Shown here one piece after another: positions 42,962-52,258 of a stretch of DNA of 64,000 bases. Position 1 is the stretch's first letter. Each line of letters opens with the position of its first letter. Source of the stretch: Rhizobium sp. (GTDB taxonomy: Bacteria > Pseudomonadota > Alphaproteobacteria > Rhizobiales > Rhizobiaceae); contig PEKW01000002.1 in NCBI GenBank assembly GCA_002796995.1, positions 317,988-381,987 on the forward strand. The letters are read 5' to 3'. The translations under genes and the position numbers were made by a program. The notes under the pieces are model-generated. The model made no database searches, was not told the DNA's origin, and saw nothing but the letters and a program-made list of their open reading frames with translations.

Positions 42962-43702
42962 TCATTTGCCCTTGAACAGCCTGGTGGCCAGCCCCTCGGG
43001 TAGCCCCACGGCCCTGATTTTCGCAGCAGCACCATCGATGTCGTAGCCGATCCGGTGAAATTCGAGTTCGCCCCGGTCGGTGTCGAGAATGCCGTAGGCG
43101 GCTGCCGGATTGCCGTCGCGCGGCTGTCCGACGGCTCCCATCACGGCCAGCCAGCGGCGCTGCGGCAGAAGCGGAATTCCGGTCGAGGACGAGGGGGCAA
43201 ACGGCGTCGTCTTGCCGTTCGCGCCGAGACAGTAGAGCGCCGGACGGTGGATATGGCCGCAGAAGCTGACCCGGGCGCGGCAGGCCTGCAGATGCGCGGC
43301 CGCCGTCTCCGCGTCGCTGACATAGTGAAAGCGGGCAGGGGCCGATGCGTCGGCATGCACGTAGAGCCGTTCGCCGTCCTCGACCTCCAGCGGCAGACCG
43401 CAGAGATAGGCCTTCTGCGCATCGCTGAGCTGGGTGCGCGTCCAGTCGATCGCCGCACGCGCCGTTTCGTTCATCGAGACGGACGGGTCGGACACTGCCT
43501 GGTCATGGTTGCCGCGAATGACGATGGCGCCGCCACCGGCGAGTTCCATCGTCTTGTCGACGCACCAGACCGGATCGCCGCCATACCCGACGATGTCGCC
43601 GAGGATCACGTGACGCGCCGCGCCCCGCTCGCTCGCGGCGGCGAGAACGGCCTCGAACGCCTGGCGATTGGCGTGAATGTCCGACATGATGGCGATCCGC
43701 AT
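42962..43702 (-). CDS. Metallophosphoesterase family protein
   Basis: A 246-residue calcineurin-like phosphoesterase of the YfcE/Icc-like group. Ligand motifs in order are AIMSDIHANRQAF, ILGDIVGYGGDP, VIRGNHDQAV, and the late CGHIHRPALY. It probably acts on phosphomonoesters or cyclic nucleotides and resides in the cytoplasm. The kinase-USP fusion gene follows 18 bases downstream, suggesting an operon. An opposing kinase/phosphatase pair is tempting, but metallophosphoesterases of this type rarely act on Ser/Thr proteins. Confidence 0.9.
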   Translation of the reverse strand: MRIAIMSDIHANRQAFEAVLAAASERGAARHVILGDIVGYGGDPVWCVDKTMELAGGGAIVIRGNHDQAVSDPSVSMNETARAAIDWTRTQLSDAQKAYLCGLPLEVEDGERLYVHADASAPARFHYVSDAETAAAHLQACRARVSFCGHIHRPALYCLGANGKTTPFAPSSSTGIPLLPQRRWLAVMGAVGQPRDGNPAAAYGILDTDRGELEFHRIGYDIDGAAAKIRAVGLPEGLATRLFKGK

Positions 43703-43937
43703 GGCCCCTCCCTGGCGATGAATGATCGGACGAACAAACTAGGGGGGATTTGCGCCGCGCGCTATTGGCCGGAAGGAGGGGGCGGTCGTTTTCCGAGGCG
43801 ATCGGTCGCATACGGATTTCGTCATATATCGTTCAAGACGATCGGCTAGAATGTACTTTGCCTCCGTATGCCCATGCAGCCGCATCCTCCCAAGCACTGC
43901 CGGCCGTGGGAACGGGTGGCGGAAGAGGGGTACGTGC

Positions 43938-45428
43938 ATGAACAGCCAGGATTTCCGTCGCGAGGCCTTGCAGGCCTCGGCCCTGCTCGATGAACTGCTG
44001 GCGCTGCGCGCCGCCGTGGTCGAGGCCGCGACGCCGCTGATCGCCGGTTTTGCCGGCGGCGAAGACGTGCCGGCCGATCCGGCGGTCGCCAATCTCGCCC
44101 ATTATCTCTGCCTGCGCCATCACGACATCCGGCCGCTGCAGCGCCGCCTGATGTGCCTCGGCCTTTCGTCGCTCGGCCGGCTGGAAGGCCGGGTGCTGCC
44201 GACGCTGGATGCGGTGATCGTCGCGCTTGCAGCGCTCGCCGGCCGCGAGAAGCCGCTGGCCATGCCGTCGGAGGCGGAATTCTTCGATGGCGAGACACGC
44301 CTCGAGGACGCATCCGCGGCCCTGTTCGGCAAGCCGCCGGCCAACCGCCGCACCCGGATCATGGTGACGCTGCCGAGCGAGGCGGCGGACGGCCCCGACT
44401 TCATCCTCGACCTCGCCCGCCGCGGCATGGACGTGGCGCGCATCAACTGCGCCCATGACGGCCCGGACGCCTGGCGCGCCATGGCCGGCTTCGTCCGCGC
44501 GGCGGCCAAGGTAACCGGCCGCGACATCACCGTTCTGATGGACATTGCCGGACCGAAGATCCGCACCGCCGCCGTCGCCCTGCCGGACAAGAAGGCGCGG
44601 CTCCAGGCCGGCGATCGCATTCGCCTCGTCGCCTCCGGCGTTCCGCGCACCTGCGCCGAGGTCGTCTATTCGGCCGGCGTGTCGCTGCCGGAAATGGTCA
44701 CGCGCCTCTCGGTCGGCGACCGCGTGCGCTACGATGACGGCAAGCTGGAAGCCGTGGTGGAAAGCCTCGAGGACGGCGAGGCGGTGATCCGCGTCGAAAA
44801 GACCAAGGCGCGTGGTTCGAAGCTGAAGCCGGAAAAAGGCATCAACCTGCCGGATACTGCCCTTGGCCTCTCGCCCCTGACCGCCAAGGACGAGACCGAC
44901 CTCGTCACCGTGATCGAATGCGCCGACATGATCGGCTATTCCTTCGTCAGCCGTCCTGAGGACATCGACCTGCTCGACGGCATGCTCGAGCGGCACGGCA
45001 TGGCCGACCGCACGCTCGGGCTGATCGCCAAGATCGAGCAGCCGGCGGCAGTGCGCAACCTGCCGGCGCTGATCGCCCGTGCCCGCCGGCGCGGTCCGTT
45101 CGGCGTGATGATCGCCCGCGGCGACCTTGCCGCCGAGATCGGCTTCGAACGGCTGGCCGAGATGCAGGAGGAGATCCTGTGGATCAGCGAAGCGGCCTCC
45201 GTGCCCGCCGTCTGGGCGACGCAGGTGCTCGAGGATCTGGTGCGGGAGGGCATACCGACCCGCGGCGAGATGACCGATGCCGCCATGGCCGCAAGAGCGG
45301 AATGCGTCATGCTCAACAAGGGCCCCGCCGTCGGCCAGGCCGTCGAACTGCTGGACCGGTTGCTGGCCCGCATGGACGAGCACATGTTCAAGAAGACGCC
45401 GACGCTGCGGGCGCTGAAATCCTGGTGA
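43938..45428 (+). CDS. pyk: Atypical pyruvate kinase
   Basis: A 496-residue pyruvate kinase-like enzyme (phosphoenolpyruvate + ADP to pyruvate + ATP). The active-site barrel is clear: MVTLPSEA at its first strand, ARINCAHD, MDIAGPKIRT, KDETDL, and MIARGDLAAEIGF with the catalytic acids. The B domain lies between. It differs from the standard enzyme by an N-terminal helical extension of about 135 residues and by lacking the C-terminal regulatory domain, ending soon after RAECVMLNKGP. Whether it is a true pyruvate kinase or a divergent relative is open. The start at 43938 was chosen over an upstream frame lacking a ribosome-binding site. Confidence 0.82.
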   Translation: MNSQDFRREALQASALLDELLALRAAVVEAATPLIAGFAGGEDVPADPAVANLAHYLCLRHHDIRPLQRRLMCLGLSSLGRLEGRVLPTLDAVIVALAALAGREKPLAMPSEAEFFDGETRLEDASAALFGKPPANRRTRIMVTLPSEAADGPDFILDLARRGMDVARINCAHDGPDAWRAMAGFVRAAAKVTGRDITVLMDIAGPKIRTAAVALPDKKARLQAGDRIRLVASGVPRTCAEVVYSAGVSLPEMVTRLSVGDRVRYDDGKLEAVVESLEDGEAVIRVEKTKARGSKLKPEKGINLPDTALGLSPLTAKDETDLVTVIECADMIGYSFVSRPEDIDLLDGMLERHGMADRTLGLIAKIEQPAAVRNLPALIARARRRGPFGVMIARGDLAAEIGFERLAEMQEEILWISEAASVPAVWATQVLEDLVREGIPTRGEMTDAAMAARAECVMLNKGPAVGQAVELLDRLLARMDEHMFKKTPTLRALKSW

Positions 45429-45450
45429 TTCCGCCACGACATGCGACCTT

Positions 45451-45467
45451 CGGCGTGTTCCACGCCG
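45451..45467 (+). terminator. Putative terminator after pyruvate kinase
   Basis: CGGCGTG and CACGCCG pair perfectly across a TTC loop and are followed by ATTGATTTG. It lies 22 bases after the stop. The T-run is poor, so termination is uncertain. Confidence 0.35.
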
Positions 45468-45631
45468 ATTGATTTGCCGCGCGCGCCGGATTAGGTATCT
45501 GCAAGAGTTTGGATGAATGTGCCGGCGCGCGGATTGGGGTCCGCGCAAGGGCGGGGGCAGGCCTTTCTTGCGCATGACAATCGTTTCTCCGCGCCGCGTC
45601 TGCCGGCGTGCTCCCGGCCATGGGGGTGCCC

Positions 45632-46549
45632 ATGGCATCTGACGGGATGACGCTCGTTCGCGCCTCTGCGCGCGCGCTTCTCATCGCCCTGTTGCTGTTC
45701 GTTTCGGCCTGCACCACGGTTGAGAAGCCGGCGCCGGCGCCGCAGCCCGGCGATGTCCGCCTCGGCGATTGCTGCCGGCAGCCGGAACGCTATCCGAAGG
45801 GTCTCGTCACGCTGGCCGAACCGTTCGCCCCGGCGATCGGCAAGCTGGTCGCGGCCATGGTCTGGCGCAAGGGCTACCTGTTGCGCCACGCGCCGGCCAT
45901 GGAGACCATCCTCGCCGGCCTGCAGCCGCTCGACATCATCACAGTGAACAACAAGGGCCGCCTGTCGGGCCACGCCATCCCCGGCCATTTCGGCCATGCC
46001 GCCATCTATGTCGGCACCGAGCGGCAGTTGCGCCGCGCCGGGGTGTGGGATCTGCCGGCGATCCGCAAGCATCATGACGCCATCCGCAAGGGCGCGCTGT
46101 TCATCGAGGCGGACAACAAGGGCGTGCACCTGTCGGACGCACCGCTGGCGCTCGATGCCGATGCGATCGCCCAGTTGCGGCCGAGGGGCCTGAACCCGGC
46201 CCGCCGGCGCCTGGCGCTCGTCGAGTTCTACAAGCGTGTGGGCATGCCCTTCGACTATTATTTCGACCTCGACACCACGGCCTGCACCTTCTGCACCGAA
46301 CTGGTCAACACGGTGCTGCCAGAGATGCGACTGCCCGAGCGGCGCGTCTATGGCCGGCGTCTCATCCTGCCCGACGAGGTCGTTGACGCCACGCTGCGCG
46401 GCCGTACCGGCTTCGCCTTCCAGCGCTATGTGCGGGCCGATCGCGACGGCTGGGAGGTGCTGGGACGGGAGGCTGTCGCCGCCGATCTTCGTGCGGCCTG
46501 GCCGGCGGCGAAGCGCCCGCCACAGGTGGCCGCCATGGACCATCGATAG
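45632..46549 (+). CDS. YiiX-like permuted NlpC/P60 family lipoprotein
   Basis: A 305-residue protein with a lipobox (VSAC) after a Leu/Ala-rich signal, so it is probably lipid-anchored. The rest matches the permuted NlpC/P60 papain-like fold: LQPLDIITVNNKGRLSG, GHFGHAAIYVG with the catalytic His, and TACTFCTELVNTVLPE with the nucleophilic Cys. In this family Cys comes after His, the reverse of classic NlpC/P60. Members cleave amide or ester bonds in lipids, peptides or the cell wall. The exact start is uncertain among several in-frame ATGs (45620, 45632, 45647). Nothing in the neighbourhood shows the target. Confidence 0.78.
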   Translation: MASDGMTLVRASARALLIALLLFVSACTTVEKPAPAPQPGDVRLGDCCRQPERYPKGLVTLAEPFAPAIGKLVAAMVWRKGYLLRHAPAMETILAGLQPLDIITVNNKGRLSGHAIPGHFGHAAIYVGTERQLRRAGVWDLPAIRKHHDAIRKGALFIEADNKGVHLSDAPLALDADAIAQLRPRGLNPARRRLALVEFYKRVGMPFDYYFDLDTTACTFCTELVNTVLPEMRLPERRVYGRRLILPDEVVDATLRGRTGFAFQRYVRADRDGWEVLGREAVAADLRAAWPAAKRPPQVAAMDHR

Positions 46550-46579
46550 GCGGAGGCTTTGGCTTCTGCGGGGTGCTGC

Positions 46580-49500
46580 CTATTCGGCAGCCGTCTGCTT
46601 GACGGCGGAGACCTGGGTGATGAAGGCGCGCAGTGCCGCCGGCCGCACTGGCTTGTGCTGCAGGGTGATGTTCTGCCGTTCCGCTTCCGCGCGGACCTCG
46701 GCCGTGCGGTCGGCGGTGATCAGCAGGGCCGGAACCTCGCTCTCGTAGAGTGCCCGCAGCCTGAGGATCGCGCCGATGCCGCTGCCGTCGCCCAGATGGT
46801 AGTCGGCGATGATTACGTCGGGCGGGGTCTTGTCGGCCGCGACGATCGCGTCGAGCGCCTCGATCGACCCGGCGGAAGTGACCGTGCAGCCCCAGCCGGA
46901 CAGCAGCAGTTCCATGCCCTCGATGATCTTCGGCTCGTTGTCGATGCACAGGATCCGCAGGCCCTTCAGCGGGATCGCCCCCTTGCCGCCGGCCGGCAGG
47001 TCCGACACCGTCGCCGCCGCCGGCGCCGACTGGTCGAGCGGCATGACGACGCGGAAGGTCGTGCCCTTGCCCTGCTTGGAGGAGAGCTGCACCGGGTGGT
47101 TCAGCACGCGGGCGATGCGGTCGACGATAGACAGGCCGAGCCCGAGGCCGGACGCCGTGCGCATGCCCTCCTCGAGCCGGGCGAATTCCTTGAACACGGT
47201 GCGGAATTTCGACGCCGGAATGCCGATGCCCGAATCCATCACCTGGATGACGACCTCCTTGCCGTTGCGCCGCGCCCCGACGAGCACCCGCCCCGAAGGG
47301 GTGTACTTGATGGCATTGGAGACGAGGTTCTGCACCAGCCGCCGCAACAGGTTCGGGTCGGAGCGGACGGTGAGCGAGGTCGGCATGACCACCAGCTTCA
47401 GGTTCTTCTCGCGGGCGATCGGCGCGAAGTCGGTCTCGATGCGCTCCAGCAGCCCCTGCAGCGGCACGGTAGCGAGCCGCGGCTTCATCGCGCCGGTGTC
47501 GAGCCTCGAGATGTCGAGCACGGCGCCGAGGATGATCTCGACCGATTCCAGTGCGGAGTCGATGTTGCGCACCAGCGCGCTGTTGTCGGAATCCCCGAGC
47601 CGCTCGACCAGCGAGGAGGAATAGAGCCGGGCGGCATTGAGCGGCTGCAGGATGTCGTGGCCGGCTGCGGCGAAGAAGCGGGTCTTGCCGATATTCGCCT
47701 CGTCCGCCGCCGCCCGCGCCTCGGCCAGCGCATGGTTGACCCGGGTCAGCTCGGCGGTGCGCTCGCTGACCCGCTGTTCCAGCGTCTCGTTCGCCTGCTT
47801 CAGCGCCTTGTCGGCCGCCACCTGGCTGGTGATGTCGGTGAAGGTCGCGACGAAGCCCTTGTCCGGCATGGGGTTGCAGCGCGCCTCGATGATGCGTTCG
47901 CCCGCTGCCGTGACCAGCCGGAACGGCTTGTCGAACTGGTGGAAGCGCTTGACCAGCTGCGCCTGGTCGCCGATGGCGACGTCGCCGCGCTGAGCGAGGA
48001 TCGCCACCACTTCGGTGAGCGGAAAGCCGACCTGGCCGACATGCTCGGGCAGGTCGAGCAGGCTGCGGAAGCGGCGGTTCCAGATGGTCAGCCGGTTGCT
48101 CGCGTCGAACACGGCGATCCCCTGGTCCATCTGCGACAGCGCCGTCTGCAGCATGTCCTGGTTATACTGCAGCGCCTCGCTCGCCTGGTCGAGCAGCCAG
48201 GCCGTGTCGGCGGACGTGTCCTCGGCCTTCTGCAGGATCAGCGACAGCACGAGCCTTGCCGAGGACGAGCCGATGGCGCTGCCGAGCAACTGCTCGGAGA
48301 AATGGATGAAGGCCATGTCGGCCGGGCTGTCGTCGTCGAGCCGCCGTCCGGCCGCCTGCTCGTAGGAGCGAAACGAACGGTTCATGCGCTCGTCGCCGAG
48401 ATAGCGGGCGATCGCGGCCTTGAGGTCGCCGACGGTGACCCTGGTCTTCCAGCCGCGCGTGGCGAATTGCGAGCGCGGGTGGCGCTTGACGAAGATGCCC
48501 GACTGGATGCGCTCGACCGGACGGGGATTGCGGCTGAGCGAACCGATGACGAAGGCGGCGGTGTTGACCAGAAGGCTCAGGAGCGTCGCATTGACCAGCG
48601 GATCGGCCTTGGCCGAGTCGAACATCTCGACCCCGGGGATGAGGAAGCCGAGGATCGACGAGGCGATCTGCGAATTGTCCTCGGCGCCGAGGCTGGGCAG
48701 GAACAGCAGATAGGCCCAGACGAAGATGCCGGTGCTAAGCCCGGCTATCGCGCCGCGGGCATTCGCCCGGCGCCACAGCAGTCCGCCGAACAGCGCCGGC
48801 GCGATCTGGGCGATGGCGGCGAAGGCCAGGAGACCGATCGAGGCAAGCCCGGTCGTGTTGTCGGCCGAGCGATAGTAGACATAGCCGAGCAGCATGACGG
48901 CGAAGATCGCTGACCGGCGGATATGCAGCAGCGTCTTGGCGAAATCGTCGCGCTTGCTCGGCCGCGTCAGAAGCTTCTGCCGAAGGAAGATCGGCAGGAT
49001 CATGTCGTTCGACACCATGATCGCCAGCGCCACAGAGGCGACGATGACCATGGCGGTCGCGGCGGAAAAGCCGCCGAGGAAGGTGATCAGCGAGACGATC
49101 CGCATCTCGCCATGCAGCGGCAGCGACAGGACGTAAAGGTCGGCGTCGCCGCCGCCGTCGAAGGTCATGATCCCGCCGATCGCCGCCGGCAGGACGAAGA
49201 TGTTGATCGCCACCAGATAGAGCGGCATCAGGATGCCGGCGAGCTTCAGTTCGCGGTTGGTGCGGTTCTCCACAACGGTGACGTGGAACTGGCGCGGCAG
49301 CATAATGATGGCGAAGGCCGACAGCGCGATCAGCAGCAGCCACCGGCTGATCGGCGTCTCGTGCGACAGCGCCGTCATCACCGCTTCGTTCTGCGACGCC
49401 TTCTGCCAGAGGTCGGCCAGCCCGTTGAACAGGAAGAAGACGACGTAGATGCCGAGCGTCCAGAAGGCCACCATCTTCACCACCGATTCCATGGCGATGG

Positions 49501-50089
49501 CGAGGATCAGGCCGTCCTGGTGCTCTGTGGCGTCGGTGTGGCGCGTGCCGAAGACGACGGCGAAGCAGGCCAGCAGGAAGGCGACGACCAGCGGCAGGTC
49601 GATGAAGTAGAGATTGCCGGTGCCGATGCCGTATTCGGTCGGGTCGACCATGGCGGAGACGGAACTGGAGACGGCCTTCAGCTGCAGGGCGATATAGGGG
49701 ATCGTGCCGACCAGGCAGATGACCGTGACGAGCATGCCGACGATCGGGTTCTTGCCGTAGCGGGCGGCGATGAAGTCGGCGCCGGAGGTCAGTTTCTCCG
49801 CCTTGGCCAGGTCGATAATCCGCCGCACGATCGGCATGCCGATGGTGAACATCAGGATCGGGCCGATATAGATGGCGGTGAATTCGAGGCCATGCTCGGC
49901 CGCCAGGCCCACGCCGCCGAAATAGGTCCAGGAGGTGCAGTAGACTGCGAGGCTGAGCGCATAGACGATCGGCCGGCCGGTTTCGGGCACGCCATGGGCA
50001 CGGGTCTTCCGGTCGCCGTAGCTCGCTACCGCGAACAGCAGCAGCAGATAGGCGAAGGCCGACGCAAAGATGACCCACCCTGGAAGCAC
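46580..50089 (-). CDS. Sodium/solute symporter-fused hybrid histidine kinase (CbrA-like)
   Basis: A 1169-residue sensor. Residues about 1-490 hold some twelve to thirteen membrane segments of a sodium:solute symporter fold. A linker and PAS region (QMDQGIAVFDASNRLTIWNRRF near residue 650, in overlapping parts) follow, then HisKA with the phospho-His in AAAGHDILQPLNAARL near residue 813, the ATPase domain (QNLVSNAIKYTPSGR, GLGLGLSIVDRI) and a receiver domain from about residue 1045 with Asp in IADYHLGDGSG. CbrA-type kinases may sense transported nutrients. GTG at 50089 is the start, with GAGGAGG four bases upstream. The orphan LuxR gene elsewhere in the window could be a partner, though nothing links them. 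Confidence 0.93.
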   Translation of the reverse strand: MLPGWVIFASAFAYLLLLFAVASYGDRKTRAHGVPETGRPIVYALSLAVYCTSWTYFGGVGLAAEHGLEFTAIYIGPILMFTIGMPIVRRIIDLAKAEKLTSGADFIAARYGKNPIVGMLVTVICLVGTIPYIALQLKAVSSSVSAMVDPTEYGIGTGNLYFIDLPLVVAFLLACFAVVFGTRHTDATEHQDGLILAIAMESVVKMVAFWTLGIYVVFFLFNGLADLWQKASQNEAVMTALSHETPISRWLLLIALSAFAIIMLPRQFHVTVVENRTNRELKLAGILMPLYLVAINIFVLPAAIGGIMTFDGGGDADLYVLSLPLHGEMRIVSLITFLGGFSAATAMVIVASVALAIMVSNDMILPIFLRQKLLTRPSKRDDFAKTLLHIRRSAIFAVMLLGYVYYRSADNTTGLASIGLLAFAAIAQIAPALFGGLLWRRANARGAIAGLSTGIFVWAYLLFLPSLGAEDNSQIASSILGFLIPGVEMFDSAKADPLVNATLLSLLVNTAAFVIGSLSRNPRPVERIQSGIFVKRHPRSQFATRGWKTRVTVGDLKAAIARYLGDERMNRSFRSYEQAAGRRLDDDSPADMAFIHFSEQLLGSAIGSSSARLVLSLILQKAEDTSADTAWLLDQASEALQYNQDMLQTALSQMDQGIAVFDASNRLTIWNRRFRSLLDLPEHVGQVGFPLTEVVAILAQRGDVAIGDQAQLVKRFHQFDKPFRLVTAAGERIIEARCNPMPDKGFVATFTDITSQVAADKALKQANETLEQRVSERTAELTRVNHALAEARAAADEANIGKTRFFAAAGHDILQPLNAARLYSSSLVERLGDSDNSALVRNIDSALESVEIILGAVLDISRLDTGAMKPRLATVPLQGLLERIETDFAPIAREKNLKLVVMPTSLTVRSDPNLLRRLVQNLVSNAIKYTPSGRVLVGARRNGKEVVIQVMDSGIGIPASKFRTVFKEFARLEEGMRTASGLGLGLSIVDRIARVLNHPVQLSSKQGKGTTFRVVMPLDQSAPAAATVSDLPAGGKGAIPLKGLRILCIDNEPKIIEGMELLLSGWGCTVTSAGSIEALDAIVAADKTPPDVIIADYHLGDGSGIGAILRLRALYESEVPALLITADRTAEVRAEAERQNITLQHKPVRPAALRAFITQVSAVKQTAAE

Positions 50090-50308
50090 GCTTCCTCCTC
50101 TAGAACGGCGTTCCAATGTCAGGGCGAGCTTATGGTAAGTTCCGACGTTTTGAAATCGCTTGCGAATTGACCTTAAGTCGAAGGCGGTCGAAAGGGCAGC
50201 GCAATTTCACGGTTCCCGAATGGTTTATCTTTCGCTAATCATTGGGAAGCCCGGGTGCCGCAGGAAAAGACGGCCGCGGATCGTCGAAAAGTCGAAAGGA
50301 GACGGGAA

Positions 50309-50734
50309 ATGCTGAACGAGTTCAAAACCTTCGTTGCGCGCGGCAATGTCATGGACCTCGCGGTCGGTGTGATCATCGGCGGGGCGTTCGGCCTGATCGT
50401 CAATTCGCTGGTGCAGGACATCGTCATGCCGCTGGTCGGCGTCGTCTTCGGAGGCTTCGACTTCTCCAACTATTTCCTGCCGCTGAGCTCCAAGGTGACC
50501 GCCACCTCGCTCGAGGCCGCCCGCGAACAGGGCGCCGTCTTCGCCTATGGCAATTTCATCACCGTCATCATCAACTTCCTGATCCTCGCCTGGATCATCT
50601 TCCTCATGGTCAAGGGCGTGAACACCCTGCGCGCCTCGCTGGAGAGGCAGGAGAAGAAGGATGCCGCCGCCGCCCCGCCGCCGGCCGACATCCAGCTGCT
50701 GACCGAGATCCGCGACCTGCTGAAATCGCGCTGA
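50309..50734 (+). CDS. mscL: Large-conductance mechanosensitive channel
   Basis: A 141-residue MscL. It has the N-terminal amphipathic helix [19 protein letters not shown], the first pore helix [16 protein letters not shown], and the second membrane helix [21 protein letters not shown], followed by an acidic-basic C-terminal helical bundle region. It opens under membrane tension to release solutes in osmotic downshock. The start at 50309 has GGAGACGGG upstream. The preceding 18 codons in frame are not conserved. It is a single gene between the symporter-kinase and the aminotransferase. Confidence 0.96.
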   Translation: MLNEFKTFVARGNVMDLAVGVIIGGAFGLIVNSLVQDIVMPLVGVVFGGFDFSNYFLPLSSKVTATSLEAAREQGAVFAYGNFITVIINFLILAWIIFLMVKGVNTLRASLERQEKKDAAAAPPPADIQLLTEIRDLLKSR

Positions 50735-50900
50735 TCCCCACGACCCGTGCGTGCCTGCCGTCCGGCCATGCCGGGAGCGGGCCGTTCGCCCATCCATCAC
50801 CGAAATCGATTCTGCCCTCACGGATTGTCATGGGATTTTCCCGGCGCAATCGGCTAGACCTCTTGGCTTAACCAGTTACGCCGAATGGAAGAGGCTCATC

Positions 50901-52070
50901 ATGTCGCTTGTGAAGGATCTCAGCCCGCGCGCGCTTGCCGCACCCGAAAGCGGCATCGTCGAGATCATCAACTATGCCCGCGGACGCGACGATCTCCTGC
51001 CGCTCTGGGCAGGAGAGGGCGATCTTCCGAGCCCAGACTTCATCAACCGTGCGGCCAGTGATGCGCTTCTCGGCGGCGAGACCTTCTACACCTGGCAGCG
51101 CGGCATTCCGGAACTGCGCGAGGCGCTGTCGCGCTACTATGCCCGTCATTTCGGCGTCGAGCTTTCGCCCGAGCATTTCTACGTCACCGCTTCGGGCATG
51201 CAGGCGATCGCGCTAGCCGCACAGGCGATCATCGAACCGGGCGACGAGATGATCTATCTGTCGCCGACCTGGCCGAACATCGTCTCCGCCATCGAGATCG
51301 CCGGCGGCCGGGCCGTCGGTCTTCCGCTCACCTTCGCCAATGGCCGCTGGTCGCTCGACATCGACAGGCTGGAACAGGCGATCACGCCGAAGACGCGCGG
51401 CCTGTTCATCAACACACCCTCCAATCCAACCGGCTGGACGGCGTCCCACGAGGACTTGAGGGCGATCCTCGAAATGGCGCGCCGCCACGGCCTGTGGATC
51501 CTCGCCGACGAGATCTATGCGCTCTATTATTATGGCAGCGGCCATCGCGCCCCGTCCCTGCTCGACGTCATGGTCGAGGGCGACCGCGTGCTGTTCGCCA
51601 ATTCCTTCTCCAAGAACTGGTCGATGACCGGCTGGCGCGTCGGCTGGATCGTCGCCCCGCCGGAAACCGGACAGGTCTTCGAAAACCTCATCCAGTATTC
51701 CACCTCCGGGGTCGCCCAGTTCATGCAGCGCGGCGCGGTAGCCGCCCTCGACCTGGGTGACGGCTTCGTCCGCGAGAACTTCGAACGCGCGGCCAAATCG
51801 CGCGACCTGCTCTGCGACGCGCTGATCGCCACCAACCGGGTCGAGACGCTGAAGCCCGAAGGCGCGCTCTATGCCTTCCTCAAGATCGACGGTATCACCG
51901 ACAGCCGCCAAGCGGCGCTCGACATCGTCGACCGCACCGGCGTGGCGCTGGCACCGGGTTCGGCCTTCGGCAAGGGAGGCGAGAGCTTCCTGCGCGCCTG
52001 CTTCCTGCGCAATCCCAAACAGATCGAGGAAGCGGCCGACCGGCTGTGCCGCTACATCCTGGCGCTCTGA
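50901..52070 (+). CDS. Pyridoxal-phosphate-dependent aminotransferase class I/II
   Basis: A 389-residue fold-type I aminotransferase. PLP-site signs are TASGMQAIALAAQAI, NTPSNPTGWTASHEDL, ADEIYALYYYG, and the Schiff-base Lys in SFSKNWSMTGWRVGW near residue 240, with the Arg386-type carboxylate contact in SFLRACFLRNP. It transfers amino groups between amino and keto acids. The substrate (aspartate-like, aromatic or other) is not visible. The start at 50901 follows GAAGAGG. The upstream frame to 50751 is not conserved-looking. It stands alone before the glycan cluster. Confidence 0.9.
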   Translation: MSLVKDLSPRALAAPESGIVEIINYARGRDDLLPLWAGEGDLPSPDFINRAASDALLGGETFYTWQRGIPELREALSRYYARHFGVELSPEHFYVTASGMQAIALAAQAIIEPGDEMIYLSPTWPNIVSAIEIAGGRAVGLPLTFANGRWSLDIDRLEQAITPKTRGLFINTPSNPTGWTASHEDLRAILEMARRHGLWILADEIYALYYYGSGHRAPSLLDVMVEGDRVLFANSFSKNWSMTGWRVGWIVAPPETGQVFENLIQYSTSGVAQFMQRGAVAALDLGDGFVRENFERAAKSRDLLCDALIATNRVETLKPEGALYAFLKIDGITDSRQAALDIVDRTGVALAPGSAFGKGGESFLRACFLRNPKQIEEAADRLCRYILAL

Positions 52071-52258
52071 CCGCGGCGACCGGGCGGGGCGGCTTCTGCA
52101 TGCCCCGATCGATAAAATTCGAACGATTTTCGCAAGAGTGCATTTTCTATACTTTGAACTAAACTGTATCAATACTGAGCATGACTTTCGAATGTAAGCA
52201 AAATTAAAGAAGGCATTGCCTAGGTTGCTCCCGTGAATGAATTGCGGGAAGTACGAAC
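52071..52258 (+). promoter_or_regulatory. AT-rich leader of the glycan cluster
   Basis: This 188-base gap is notably AT-rich around 52110-52210, with a TATACT -10-like element at 52148-52153 and no convincing -35. It probably holds the promoter of galE and perhaps of the cluster. Nothing else is seen. Confidence 0.35.

Noticed and set aside
41531..43702. Kinase plus phosphoesterase as a defence system
   Set aside because: The motifs are those of housekeeping signalling proteins, and no effector or mobile context is present.
46559..48913. 784-codon open frame on the plus strand opposite the hybrid kinase
   Set aside because: Shadow of the kinase and receiver domains, with no recognisable domain and Arg/Asp/Gly-rich composition.
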